The notes: generated from the letters alone by a model not told the origin. Counted from the stretch's first letter, positions 30,366-39,379 are shown. The stretch is DNA of 64,000 nucleotides from Burkholderia lata (GCF_000012945.1 NC_007510.1:3038001-3102000); one strand, 5' to 3'. Made by a program: numbers and translations.

Positions 30366-31643
30366 TTATTGCGCGCTCGAAGCAGCGGCAGCACTCGCCG
30401 GCGCAGCGCCCGATGCGGCAGCACCGGAAGCGGCAGCGGCGCCGGAACCGGCGGCAGCCGGCGCGGCGGACGCGGCAGCAGCACCCGATGCGGCATCGGC
30501 CGCCGGGGCGAGCTGCGCGGCGACCGTCTTCACGGTCGCACCCGGGCGCACCTTGTCGACGCCCTGCACGATCACGTGATCGCCCGCTTCCAGACCGCCT
30601 TCGACGATCCAGTTCGCACCTTGCATGCCCGTCGTCTTCAGCGGACGCGGCTCGACCTTGTTGCTGGCGTTCACCACCATCGCGATCGCCTGGCCCTTCT
30701 GGTCATGCGTGACGCCGATCTGCGGCACCAGGAACGCGTTCTCGTTCACGCCTTCCTCGATCCGTGCGCGCACGAACATGCCCGGCAGCAGCACGCGGCC
30801 CGGGTTCGGGAACACCGCGCGGATCGTCACCGAGCCAGTGGTCTGGTCGACCGTCACGTCCGAGAACTGCAGCTTGCCCGGTTCCGAATAGGTCTTGCCG
30901 TCTTCCAGGATCAGCGACACCTTCGCCGCGCCCGGGCCAGTCGTCTTCAGGCGGCCGCTCTGCACGTCCTGACGCAGCTTCAGCCCGTCGAGGCTCGATT
31001 GGGTGAGGTCCACGTACACCGGATCGAGCTGCTGAACCGTCGACATCAGCGTCGCCTGGCTCGCCTGCACGTAGGCGCCCGGCGTCACTTGCGAGATGCC
31101 GACGCGGCCGGTGATCGGCGACACGACATCGGTGTAGCCGAGGTTGATCTGCGCGGTGTCGACCGCTGCCTTGCCGGACGCGACATCCGCCGCGGCCTGG
31201 CCTTGCGTGGCCACCGCGTTGTCGTAGTCCTGCTTGCTGACCGCGTTCGCGGCCACCAGCACCTTGTAGCGCGCGACCAGCGCGTTCTGCGTGACGAGGT
31301 TCGCCTGCGCCTTCGCGAGCGTCGCCTTCGCGCTGTTCAGCGCGGCGACGTACGGCGCCGGGTCGATCTTGTAGAGGCGCTGACCGGCCTTGACGTCGGT
31401 GCCTTCGGTGAATTCACGGCGCAGCACGATGCCGTCGACCCGCGCGCGGACCTGCGCGACGAGGAATGCACTGGTGCGGCCCGGCAGGTCGGTGAAGACC
31501 GGTACGGATTGCGGTTGGACGGTGACGACGCCGACTTCCGGCGTTTGCGGCGGCGGTGCCGATTCTTTTTTCCCGCACGCGGCCAGGAAAACGGCGGCCG
31601 TCGCGACAGTGATTAAGCGGTATGGAACCCGTTCGACGCGCAT
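30366..31643 (-). CDS. bpeA: RND efflux periplasmic adaptor lipoprotein (BpeA/AcrA type)
   Basis: This 425-residue membrane-fusion protein has a lipobox LAAC (Cys23). It then has barrel-sandwich, alpha-hairpin and beta-barrel domains (VRARVDGIVLRREFTEGTDV; YTDVVSPITGRVGISQVTPG). It links BpeB to OprB. The last 45 or so residues are almost only Ala, Ser, Gly and Pro, a low-complexity tail longer than in E. coli AcrA. Start ATG 31643 gives a clean lipoprotein signal. It is the first gene of the operon, divergent from the repressor. Confidence 0.92.
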   Translation of the reverse strand: MRVERVPYRLITVATAAVFLAACGKKESAPPPQTPEVGVVTVQPQSVPVFTDLPGRTSAFLVAQVRARVDGIVLRREFTEGTDVKAGQRLYKIDPAPYVAALNSAKATLAKAQANLVTQNALVARYKVLVAANAVSKQDYDNAVATQGQAAADVASGKAAVDTAQINLGYTDVVSPITGRVGISQVTPGAYVQASQATLMSTVQQLDPVYVDLTQSSLDGLKLRQDVQSGRLKTTGPGAAKVSLILEDGKTYSEPGKLQFSDVTVDQTTGSVTIRAVFPNPGRVLLPGMFVRARIEEGVNENAFLVPQIGVTHDQKGQAIAMVVNASNKVEPRPLKTTGMQGANWIVEGGLEAGDHVIVQGVDKVRPGATVKTVAAQLAPAADAASGAAAASAAPAAAGSGAAAASGAAASGAAPASAAAASSAQ

Positions 31644-32043
31644 GGAGCGACCTCTGTGTATAACCAATGGAATAAGTGCCGCACCCGACCGGAGGGAGTG
31701 CAACACGGATGCGCCTCACGGCGCAGATCGAACACCTGAAATACTGGACTGCTAGATACAGCAAGCGGCACGAAACCTCCGTGCCGACAGGTTGCCCCGC
31801 ACTGCGGACTGGAACTTTGGCGGGAATCAGCAGGTGGGATATTAACTGATTGCCACTTGGGTCATTCGATCGTAGGGTGGTATTGTATATACATTCATGA
31901 ATGTATGTAAAAAGCCCGTTTATGCCCCGCCTGCTGTCCATTCTTACGGATTGTTACCAACCGCAAGCATAGCCAGTCTATATGACTGCGACGAGGGTTG
32001 CAGACCCTATATTCACCTACGATCATTCCAATCAGGCCTGCAC
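31644..32043. other. Divergent control region of the efflux operon and its repressor
   Basis: This 400-base region has no gene. It is more AT-rich than its surroundings near 31840-31920, where the operator and promoter elements lie. Confidence 0.7.
31884..31911 (-). promoter_or_regulatory. Probable bpeA promoter with embedded AcrR-type operator
   Basis: The perfect palindrome ATACATTCATGAATGTAT occupies 31889-31906. On the minus strand it sits exactly between a -35-like TTTACA (31911-31906) and a -10-like TATACA (31889-31884) with a 16-base spacer. The 24-base window 31886-31909 matches the E. coli acrAB operator, as I recall it, at 21 of 24 positions. Repressor binding would block the promoter. 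Confidence 0.8.
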
Positions 32044-32685
32044 ATGGTCAGACGTACCAAGGAGGAGGCGCTCGAGACGCGCAATCGCATTCTCGACGCC
32101 GCCGAGCACGTGTTCTTCGAGAAGGGCGTGTCGCACACGTCGCTCGCGGACATCGCCCAGCATGCCGGCGTGACGCGCGGCGCGATCTACTGGCATTTCG
32201 CGAACAAGAGCGAACTGTTCGACGCGATGTTCGACCGCGTGTTTCTGCCGATCGACGAGCTCAAGCGGATGCCGCTCGACGCACCGGGCGGCAATCCGCT
32301 CGAGAAGATCCGGCAGATCCTGATCTGGTGCCTGCTCGGCGTGCAGCGCGACGCGCAGTTGCGCCGCGTGTTCAGCATCCTGTTCATGAAGTGCGAGTAC
32401 GTCGCAGACCTCGAGCCGCTGCTCCAGCGCAACCGCGCGGGGATGAGCGAGGCGCTGCACGCGATCGATGCCGATCTCGCGGGGGCCGTGCGGCTCAAGC
32501 TGCTGCCCGAGCGGCTCGATACGTGGCGCGCGACGCTGATGCTGCACACGCTCGTCAGTGGTTTCGTGCGCGACATGCTGATGCTGCCCGACGAGATCGA
32601 CGCCGAGCAGCATGCGGAAAAGCTCGTCGACGGCTGCTTCGACATGCTGCGCTACAGTCCGGCGATGCTGAAGGACGGCGACTGA
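32044..32685 (+). CDS. bpeR: TetR/AcrR-family repressor of the efflux operon
   Basis: This 213-residue regulator begins MVRRTKEEALETRNRILDAA, very like AcrR. The recognition helix region is IAQHAGVTRGAIYWHFANKS (about 38-57). The C-terminal part is the AcrR-type ligand domain (ILFMKCEYVADL). The in-frame ATG at 31897 lies inside the operator and is not a plausible start. Divergent placement and the AcrR-like operator support repression of bpeAB-oprB and of itself. Confidence 0.9.
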   Translation: MVRRTKEEALETRNRILDAAEHVFFEKGVSHTSLADIAQHAGVTRGAIYWHFANKSELFDAMFDRVFLPIDELKRMPLDAPGGNPLEKIRQILIWCLLGVQRDAQLRRVFSILFMKCEYVADLEPLLQRNRAGMSEALHAIDADLAGAVRLKLLPERLDTWRATLMLHTLVSGFVRDMLMLPDEIDAEQHAEKLVDGCFDMLRYSPAMLKDGD

Positions 32686-32782
32686 CCGCGCGACGCGCGC
32701 CCGCCTGCGGTTGCCGTTTCATCGAGCGGCGCGCCAACCTCGCAAACGCACTGCCCGCCCCCTCTCCCGTCTCCCCGCTGTT

Positions 32783-33460
32783 TCAGGCCGCCTTCGCGCG
32801 CTGCGCGCGGGCCCGCTGGTTCGACGCGGCGACCGAATCGCGCTTCGGCATCGGCGCCCCGGCCAGCCCCGCGATCCACGCGTCGGTCGACATCACGGCC
32901 GCGAAATTCGACTGGAACACCACCGTGTACGCACGGTGAATCTCCTCGGCGCTCGCCGAGCCTGCTTCGTTCTCGTACGGCAGCGCACCCGTCGCGTCGT
33001 CCAGGTACTCGACATTCAGCCCCGCGTGCGCCGCGTGATAGACCGTCGACGCATTGCAGTTGTGCGTCATGTAGCCGGCCACCGCGAGCGTGCCGATCCC
33101 GTGCGCGTCGAGCCATGCGGCGAGGTCGGTCCCGGCAAACGAGCTCGCCTGCTTCTTCTCGATCAGGTGCGCGTATGGCCGGCCGGCAACGACCGCGTGC
33201 AGCGCGACGCCGTCGGAGCCGGGCGCGAAAATCGGTGCGCCGGCCGGCGCGACGTGCTGGACGACGATCACCGGCACGCCGGCCGCATGCGCGGCATCGA
33301 TCGCGCGGCCGATGTTCGCGAGCGACACGTCGAGCGGCGGATACTCGATCGGCAGGTTGCCCGTCACGTATTCGTTCTGGACGTCGATCACGATCAGCGC
33401 GCGGCGGGCCGCCGGGCGGGAAACGGTTTGGGAAGCGGATTGCGGGACGGCGTTCGACAT
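32783..33460 (-). CDS. Isochorismatase-family cysteine hydrolase
   Basis: The 225-residue hydrolase has the family triad: D26 in IVIDVQNEY, K102 or K103 in EKKQASSF and nucleophile C135 in MTHNCNAST. This group includes nicotinamidase-like, carbamoylase-like and N-carbamoylsarcosine amidase-like enzymes; the substrate is unknown. An AGGAG precedes ATG 33458-33460. It is divergent from the FtrA-type regulator 152 bases away, which probably controls it. Confidence 0.87.
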   Translation of the reverse strand: MSNAVPQSASQTVSRPAARRALIVIDVQNEYVTGNLPIEYPPLDVSLANIGRAIDAAHAAGVPVIVVQHVAPAGAPIFAPGSDGVALHAVVAGRPYAHLIEKKQASSFAGTDLAAWLDAHGIGTLAVAGYMTHNCNASTVYHAAHAGLNVEYLDDATGALPYENEAGSASAEEIHRAYTVVFQSNFAAVMSTDAWIAGLAGAPMPKRDSVAASNQRARAQRAKAA

Positions 33461-33612
33461 GGCGGGCTCCTGGTCCGGGGGCGCGGCCCCGCCCCGGAAC
33501 GGGACGGCCAGCGGCGCGATGCGATGCATTGTCGGTGCGCATCGTTCACCGGGACAGTGGCCCGATAGCCATTCTTCGATAGAATCGGGCCATCGCCATT
33601 CCGGAGCCCGCC

Positions 33613-34629
33613 ATGACCGCCGCCGCCTCGTCCACCCGGCCCGCCCCGCCCGTTCCGACCGTCGTTGCCGTGATCGCGTACGACGGCATCAGCCCGTTCC
33701 ACCTGTCGGTGCCGTCGGTCGTGTTCGGCAAGGAGCGCGACGCGGCCGCATCGCCCGCGTTCGAGTTTCGCGTCTGCTCGGCCGAACGTGGCCCGCTGTC
33801 GACGACGGGCGGCTTCACGATCACCGCGCCATACGGGCTCGACGGGCTCGACGATGCGGACATCGTCATCGTGCCGGCATGGCGCGATCCGGACGAAGCG
33901 CCGCCCGACGTGCTGCTCGACGCCGTCCGCGCGGTCGCCGCGCGTGGCGCGCAGCTCGTCGGGCTGTGCCTCGGCGCCTATGTGCTCGCCGCGGCCGGCC
34001 TGCTCGACGGCCGCCCGGCCACCACGCACTGGGCATGGGCCGACGACTTCGCGCGACGCTTTCCGCGCGTGAAGCTCGACCCGGACGTGCTGTACGTGGA
34101 CGACGGCAACCTGATGACGTCGGCCGGCACGGCAGCCGGGCTCGACTGCTGCCTGCACGTCGTCCGGCTGCGCTTCGGCTCGGACGCCGCGAACCAGATC
34201 GCGCGCCGCCTCGTGATCCCGCCGCATCGCCAGGGCGGGCAGGCGCAATACGTGCCGCAGCCGGTCGCCGCGCATCCGCGCGATGCACGGCTCGCGGGCC
34301 TGCTCGACTGGGTGCGCGCCCACCTCGACGCCGCACACAGCGTCGACTCGCTCGCCGAACGCGTGCTGATGAGCCGGCGCACGTTCACGCGCCACTTCCG
34401 CCAGGCGACCGGCACGACCGTCACCGCGTGGCTGCAGGCCGAGCGGCTCGCGCGCGCGCAGCATCTGCTGGAAACCACCGGGCAATCGATCGATGCGATC
34501 GCGCAGGCAGCCGGCTACGGGTCGAGCGTGTCGCTGCGCCAGCATTTCGCGGGCGCGCTCGGCACGTCGCCGTCGGCATACCGAAGGGAATTTCGCGGCG
34601 CCGGAGCCGGCGCCGAGGTCGTGCGGTAA
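33613..34629 (+). CDS. ftrA: GlxA/FtrA-type AraC-family transcriptional regulator
   Basis: The 338-residue protein has an N-terminal DJ-1/PfpI-like (GATase1-like) domain, with the elbow GLCLGAYVLAAAGLL near residue 118. A C-terminal AraC/XylS double helix-turn-helix runs from about residue 230 to 330 (LAERVLMSRRTFTRHFRQAT; IAQAAGYGSSVSLRQHF). Such proteins control small catabolic genes in response to nitrogen compounds. The neighbouring isochorismatase-like gene, transcribed divergently, is the likely target. The ftrA name follows common annotation usage. Confidence 0.87.
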   Translation: MTAAASSTRPAPPVPTVVAVIAYDGISPFHLSVPSVVFGKERDAAASPAFEFRVCSAERGPLSTTGGFTITAPYGLDGLDDADIVIVPAWRDPDEAPPDVLLDAVRAVAARGAQLVGLCLGAYVLAAAGLLDGRPATTHWAWADDFARRFPRVKLDPDVLYVDDGNLMTSAGTAAGLDCCLHVVRLRFGSDAANQIARRLVIPPHRQGGQAQYVPQPVAAHPRDARLAGLLDWVRAHLDAAHSVDSLAERVLMSRRTFTRHFRQATGTTVTAWLQAERLARAQHLLETTGQSIDAIAQAAGYGSSVSLRQHFAGALGTSPSAYRREFRGAGAGAEVVR

Positions 34630-34671
34630 CGCGCGCGGCGAGCACGTCTCGCCGCGGAACCGGCCGGTCGC

Positions 34672-35379
34672 TCAGCCGCCGTTGATCCAGCGTGCCGCGT
34701 ACAGCAGCAGCGCGATGAAGACGATCATCGCGGCCCACGCCCACACCGGCACCGTGCCGGAGCCGCGATGCGGAAGCGCGCCGGCGGCACGCCCGGTCAG
34801 CGCGCCACCGAGGTGCGGTGGCAACGCGCGCTTCGTCGCGGCCACCAGCGACGCCGGCCGCAGGAACACATGCTGGCGCCGTGGCGCGGCCGAGCGCGCG
34901 CGATTCGGCGCAAGACCGTGCTTCGCCTGCACGACCGCGCAGAATTCGCGGAAGAAGTCGTCGGTCCATTCGCGCAGCGTATTTTCGATCTGCCGCCCCG
35001 GCAGCTCGGTGAGCGGGCCGCTCGCCGTCGCCCAGACCACGTACTCGATGCGCGTGGCGTTCTCGTCGTCATCCGGCACGAGCACGAGTTCGACCTGGCC
35101 GCGCAGCGCGCCGAGCCCGTCGGCCCGCGCCTTGAAGTTGAGCACGCGGCGCGGCTGCCCTTCCGCGTCACCCTGCTCGGCGGCTGCATGCGCACGCACG
35201 TCGTAGCGGGCGCGCAGCGGGCCGAGCGGCACCGTGATCGTCAACGCAAACTCGCCATGCGCAAGCTTCTCGAAGGATTCGCAATGCTCGAAGCTCGCGC
35301 GCAGCAACGCGAGATCCTCGAACGCCTCCCGCACGACAGGCGGGGCGAGCGGTATGCGTAATGTGTCGTTCAGTTCCAT
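34672..35379 (-). CDS. SRPBCC-fold protein with C-terminal membrane anchor (CoxG-like)
   Basis: This 235-residue protein has an N-terminal START-like/CoxG fold (MELNDTLRIPLAPPVVREAF with a later VPLGPLRARYDV strand pair). A basic linker leads to one C-terminal transmembrane helix (VWAWAAMIVFIALLLYAA). This is the layout of carbon-monoxide dehydrogenase subunit G-like proteins, which attach to membranes, but no CO dehydrogenase genes lie here. The function is unknown. It starts 28 bases after the next gene on this strand, probably as one operon. Confidence 0.75.
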   Translation of the reverse strand: MELNDTLRIPLAPPVVREAFEDLALLRASFEHCESFEKLAHGEFALTITVPLGPLRARYDVRAHAAAEQGDAEGQPRRVLNFKARADGLGALRGQVELVLVPDDDENATRIEYVVWATASGPLTELPGRQIENTLREWTDDFFREFCAVVQAKHGLAPNRARSAAPRRQHVFLRPASLVAATKRALPPHLGGALTGRAAGALPHRGSGTVPVWAWAAMIVFIALLLYAARWINGG

Positions 35380-35407
35380 GACGCCTCCCCGATGAACACG
35401 CGCCGCA

Positions 35408-35767
35408 TCAGGACGTCTCGACGAGACTGTCGATCCGTGCAGCGTCAAAGGCAACGTAGTGCGCGAGCGCCAACGCGGCCTCCTTCGGTTCCTCGTAACT
35501 CCATGCGGCGTTCTCGATCACGCCGTCTTCCGTCTGCAAGTCGAAGTGCACGGCCTCGCCCCTGAACGGGCAGGCCGACGTGACACCTGATTTCACGAGC
35601 CGGCGCATGTTGACGTCGCCGCGCGGCAGGTAGTGGGTGTCCGGCAGGCCCGTTTCGCGCACGGTCAGCGCGCCGTGCGAATCGGCGTACGTGATGCCGC
35701 GATGGATCACGCGCACGCGATGGCGGTTCGGCACGATTTCGAGACGAGGGTCGGCTGCGTCGGACAT
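35408..35767 (-). CDS. DUF427-family small protein
   Basis: This 119-residue protein of the DUF427/NTP-pyrophosphohydrolase-neighbour beta-tent family has characteristic segments THYLPRGDVNM, CPFRGEAVHFDL and NAAWSYEEPKE. The biochemical role is not established. A GGAGAA precedes ATG 35765-35767. It is followed by the CoxG-like gene and is probably cotranscribed with it. Confidence 0.85.
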   Translation of the reverse strand: MSDAADPRLEIVPNRHRVRVIHRGITYADSHGALTVRETGLPDTHYLPRGDVNMRRLVKSGVTSACPFRGEAVHFDLQTEDGVIENAAWSYEEPKEAALALAHYVAFDAARIDSLVETS

Positions 35768-35814
35768 CGTTTCTCCTTGGGGCGGCCAGGCCATGCCAGG
35801 CTCAGGAAACGAAA

Positions 35815-35842
35815 AAAGCCACGGCACGGGTGCCGTGGCTTT
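35815..35842. terminator. Hairpin terminator upstream of the DUF427 gene
   Basis: AAAGCCACGGCA and TGCCGTGGCTTT form a 12-bp stem around CGGG, with an A-run before it. It fits termination of the minus-strand gene at 35901-36338. Confidence 0.8.
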
Positions 35843-35900
35843 CATTATGGGCGAAACCGCAGCCGAATGCGCGACCCCGGCCGGGGCCACGTGCGGCGGA

Positions 35901-36338
35901 CTACTGCGCGCTCCACTGGAAGGCGGTTTTCGCGCCGCCCTTCGCGCCGACCGTGACGGCGCGGGACTCCTCGTTGCCCTGGTACGACGCATGCACCGTA
36001 TAGCGGCCCGGCGGCACCTTCACGAGCATGTACGGCCCGCGCGCGTCGGTCTTCAGCACTTCGGCACCCTTGCCGTCGACGATCCGCACATGGACGTCGG
36101 CCAGGAACTCGCCGCCCTTGCCGGTGAACCGCAGCGCCAGCGGCCAACTCGGCTCGTTGCGCTGGAACGCCGTCGATTCGTCCTGCCCGACGCCGCCGGA
36201 CACGAAGGTGACGTCGCCCTGCTGGCGCGCGGCGGGCAAGCCGTCCGACTGCGCGTACGCGCCGGTCGCTCCGGCTGCGAGGCCGGCGGCCAGCGCCGCG
36301 GCGACGGCAAATCGGGACACGTTGCGTAGATATTGCAT
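35901..36338 (-). CDS. Secreted protein with carboxypeptidase regulatory-like domain
   Basis: The 145-residue protein has a Sec signal peptide (cleavage near GAYA-QS, residue 29-30). A small beta-sandwich domain with GPYMLVKVPPGRYTVHASY resembles carboxypeptidase regulatory-like/transthyretin-type folds. It is probably periplasmic. No enzyme residues are apparent. ATG 36338 follows AAGGAGAG on the coding strand. It lies downstream of htrA on the same strand but is separated from it by 105 bases. Confidence 0.75.
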   Translation of the reverse strand: MQYLRNVSRFAVAAALAAGLAAGATGAYAQSDGLPAARQQGDVTFVSGGVGQDESTAFQRNEPSWPLALRFTGKGGEFLADVHVRIVDGKGAEVLKTDARGPYMLVKVPPGRYTVHASYQGNEESRAVTVGAKGGAKTAFQWSAQ

Positions 36339-36443
36339 GGCTCTCTCCTTGGGGTCGGAACACATACAGGGCGCTGCGTCACCCATTCAGCACGGCGGCG
36401 GCGCCCGCTGCGGCCGGCCTGGCCGGCCGTCGGCCGTGGCCGG

Positions 36444-37928
36444 TCAGCTCAGGTCGACCGGCACGAAGATCTGTGCATTATCGCGCTGGATCAGCAGAGC
36501 AAGACTGTTGCCCGCGCCCTTGACCGCGTCGCGCAACTGCTCGGGGCTCGTGACCGGGCGGCCGTTGACCGCGAGGATCACGTCGCCGGGCTGGATGCCC
36601 GCGTTCGCGGCCGGCCCGCCGGCCTGCTGCACGATCAGGCCGTGCGACAGGTTGTCGGCACTGCGCTCCTGCGGCGACAGCGGACGCACCGCGACGCCCA
36701 GGCGCCCTTGTTCAACAGGGCCGCCGTCGTTCGACGCGAGCTTCGCGTCGGCCATCGCGCCGAGCGTCACGCTGATCGACTTCTTCGACTTGTCGCGCCA
36801 GATCTGCAGGTCGGCCTTCGAACCCGGCTTCAGGTTCGCGATCTGCGCGGGCAGCGACGTCGAATCGGCAACCGGCGAGCCGTTGACCGACAGGATCACG
36901 TCACCCGGCTGCAGGCCGGCCTTCGCGGCCGGGCCGTTCGGATCGACCGAGCTGACGAGCGCGCCGTCCGGCTTCTGCAGTCCGAACGAGCTCGCGAGCG
37001 TCTGGTTCAGCCCCTGCACGGCGACGCCGAGGCGGCCGCGGCTCACGTGGCCCGTCTTCACGAGTTCGTCCTTCACCTTGATCGCCTCGTTGATCGGGAT
37101 CGCGAACGACAGGCCCTGGAAGCCGCCCGTCTGCGAGTAGATCATCGAGTTGATGCCGATCACCTCACCCTGCAGGTTGAACAGCGGGCCGCCCGAGTTG
37201 CCGGGGTTCACCGGCACGTCGGTCTGGATGAACGGCGTGTAGTTCTCGTCCGGCAGCGCACGCGACTTCGCGCTGATGATGCCCGACGTGACCGTGTTGT
37301 CGAAGCCGTACGGCGAACCGATCGCGACGACCCACTGGCCGACCTTGCTCTGCGCCGGGTCGCCGATCTTCACGGTCGGCAGGCCGCTTGCGTCGATCTT
37401 CAGCACCGCGACGTCGGACTGCTTGTCGGAGCCGACGACCTTCGCCTTGTATTCGCGCTTGTCGGTCAGCTTGACCGTGACGACGTTCGCGCCGTCGATC
37501 ACGTGCGCATTGGTGAGGATGTACCCGTCGGAGCTGATGACGAACCCGGAACCGAGGCTCGCGCTCGGCTGGTCGTCCGGCTGCGCGTCACCGCCCATGC
37601 CCGGCACCTGGCCGTAGAAGTGCTTGAAGAACTGGTAGAACGGATCGCTCGGATCGATCGGCAGTTGCGGCTGCGGCACGCGCCGCGACACCTGCTTCAC
37701 GACGTGCTTCGCGCTGATGTTCACGACCGCCGGGCCGTAGGTCTCGACGAGCCCGGAGAAATCGGGGATGCCGGTCTTCGCGGCCGCTTCGGCCGGCATC
37801 AGCGCCGCCGCCTGTGCGGGCGTGATGATCTGCGGATCGGCGCGGCGGGTGCCGGCGACATAGCCGGCGGACAGGGCGGCCGCCACGGCGACCGCGACGG
37901 CGCCGCGCGCAAGGAATCGGGTGTTCAT
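36444..37928 (-). CDS. htrA: HtrA/DegP-family periplasmic serine protease
   Basis: This 494-residue Do-family protease has an N-terminal signal/anchor (residues 8-28). The trypsin-like triad is H142, D172 and S245 (GNSGGPLF), followed by two PDZ domains (about 285-370 and 395-485). It degrades misfolded envelope proteins. A B. cenocepacia HtrA in this gene setting is known to be needed for growth under heat and osmotic stress. Four CTTAA repeats lie 44-80 bases upstream, next to a two-component operon, suggesting direct control. Confidence 0.93.
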   Translation of the reverse strand: MNTRFLARGAVAVAVAAALSAGYVAGTRRADPQIITPAQAAALMPAEAAAKTGIPDFSGLVETYGPAVVNISAKHVVKQVSRRVPQPQLPIDPSDPFYQFFKHFYGQVPGMGGDAQPDDQPSASLGSGFVISSDGYILTNAHVIDGANVVTVKLTDKREYKAKVVGSDKQSDVAVLKIDASGLPTVKIGDPAQSKVGQWVVAIGSPYGFDNTVTSGIISAKSRALPDENYTPFIQTDVPVNPGNSGGPLFNLQGEVIGINSMIYSQTGGFQGLSFAIPINEAIKVKDELVKTGHVSRGRLGVAVQGLNQTLASSFGLQKPDGALVSSVDPNGPAAKAGLQPGDVILSVNGSPVADSTSLPAQIANLKPGSKADLQIWRDKSKKSISVTLGAMADAKLASNDGGPVEQGRLGVAVRPLSPQERSADNLSHGLIVQQAGGPAANAGIQPGDVILAVNGRPVTSPEQLRDAVKGAGNSLALLIQRDNAQIFVPVDLS

Positions 37929-37971
37929 CGTAGGACCTCCTCTTTGTTAGGACGCAGCGTAACGACCCTGA

Positions 37972-38008
37972 CTTAAAGGAGGCTTAATCAGCCTTAAGCG
38001 GGGCTTAA
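37972..38008. promoter_or_regulatory. Four CTTAA direct repeats, probable QseB/PmrA-type response-regulator site
   Basis: CTTAA begins at 37972, 37983, 37993 and 38004, a period of 10-11 bases (one helical turn). OmpR-family regulators of the PmrA/QseB branch bind such tandem CTTAA boxes. The array lies in the gap between htrA and the sensor kinase gene, in the htrA promoter position. Confidence 0.75.
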
Positions 38009-38029
38009 GCGGCCGCCCGGCGGCGTTCT

Positions 38030-39376
38030 TCACACGGATTCGGACGGCTGCGGCGCCTCGGCCGGCATCTCGGCATCGCGGAACACGACGCTGACGAGCA
38101 GCCCGCCTGCAGCCGCGTCGCCGAGCGACACCGTTGCACCCTGCTGCGCGGCCACGCGCTTGACGATCGCGAGCCCGAGCCCGCTGCCCGACACGTCGGT
38201 GCGCGCCCGCGCGGAGCTGTCGCGGTAGAAGCGGTCGAACACGCGCTCGCGCTCGTCGGCCGGAATGCCGGGCCCGCTGTCGCCGATCTGCACGCATGCG
38301 CGACCGGCCGCGTCGCGGGTCAGCGACACGTCGATGCGGCCGCCGTCCGGCGTGTACTTCACCGCGTTGTCGAGCAGGTTGCCGAACATCACGCGCAACG
38401 CGCCGACGTCCGCGACGACGCTCGCCGCACGCGTCTCCTCGAAGCCGAGATCGATGTCGTGCCGTTGCGCGAGCGGCGCAAGCGCGGCCACGCATTCGGC
38501 AAGCAATGCCTGCAGGTCGACCGGCTCGCGCATCGTCGCGCCATCCGGTTCGGCGCGTGCGAGCGCGAGCAGCTGCTCCGTGAGACGCGTCGCTCGCGAC
38601 ACGCCATCCTGGAGATCCGCGACCGCCTCGCGGCGCGATGCGTCGTCCTTCGCGCGGGCGACGAGCTGCGCCTGGATCTGCACGGCCGCGAGCGGCGTAC
38701 GCAGTTCGTGCGCGGCGTCGGCCACGAAGGCCTTTTGCGTGTCGAGCGCGGCCGCCAGCCGCGCGAGCAGCCCGTTCAGCGCCCGTACGAGCGGCTGCAC
38801 CTCGAGCGGCAGGCGCGCATCGGGCAGCGGATCGAGCGCTTCCGGCCGGCGCGCCTCGACCGCGCGCGTCACGCGGCCGAGCGGCGCGAGCCCGCGCCCG
38901 ACGATCACCCACACGGCCGCGCCGAGGAACGGCAGCAGCACGATCAGCGGCCACAGCGTGCGCAGCGCGACGTTCGCCGCGAGCCGGTTGCGCACCGACA
39001 GCGGCTGCGCGAGCTGCACGACGTTGTCGCCGACGATCGCGCCGTACACGCGCCATTCGCCGCGATCGGTGCGCTCGGTCGAGAAGCCGAGCTCCGCGCG
39101 CGGCGCGATCGGCGCACGCGGATGCGAGAAGTACATCAGCACGCCGTTGCGGTTCCAGATCTGGATCACGATGCCTTCGTCGCCGTTGGTGCGCGAGCCG
39201 AACACCTGCGAGAACGGCTCCGACGGCAAGGCCGCGGCGATTTCCTGCAACTGGTAGTCGAACAGTTCGTTCGCTTCGGCGAGCGCCTGCCGGTAGATGA
39301 GCCAGCCCGCGATGCCCACGCCCGCGACGACGATCGCGAGCAGCCAGATCAGCAATTGATGACGAATCGACCTCAC
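38030..39376 (-). CDS. Sensor histidine kinase, QseC-like
   Basis: The 448-residue kinase has two transmembrane helices (about 8-28 and 139-159) bracketing a periplasmic sensor. A HAMP-like linker follows, then H-box HELRTPL with phosphoacceptor H223, N-box (MFGNLLDNAVKYTP), and G boxes (IGDSGPGIP; GSGLGLAIVKRV). The start is GTG at 39374-39376, three bases after the response regulator stop. The signal is unknown. With its partner it probably adjusts htrA to envelope stress. Confidence 0.9.
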   Translation of the reverse strand: MRSIRHQLLIWLLAIVVAGVGIAGWLIYRQALAEANELFDYQLQEIAAALPSEPFSQVFGSRTNGDEGIVIQIWNRNGVLMYFSHPRAPIAPRAELGFSTERTDRGEWRVYGAIVGDNVVQLAQPLSVRNRLAANVALRTLWPLIVLLPFLGAAVWVIVGRGLAPLGRVTRAVEARRPEALDPLPDARLPLEVQPLVRALNGLLARLAAALDTQKAFVADAAHELRTPLAAVQIQAQLVARAKDDASRREAVADLQDGVSRATRLTEQLLALARAEPDGATMREPVDLQALLAECVAALAPLAQRHDIDLGFEETRAASVVADVGALRVMFGNLLDNAVKYTPDGGRIDVSLTRDAAGRACVQIGDSGPGIPADERERVFDRFYRDSSARARTDVSGSGLGLAIVKRVAAQQGATVSLGDAAAGGLLVSVVFRDAEMPAEAPQPSESV

Positions 39377-39379
39377 GCG

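Noticed and set aside
31897..32043. Longer BpeR starting at ATG 31897
   Set aside because: The ATG lies in the operator palindrome and the extra 49 residues have no counterpart in AcrR-type repressors.
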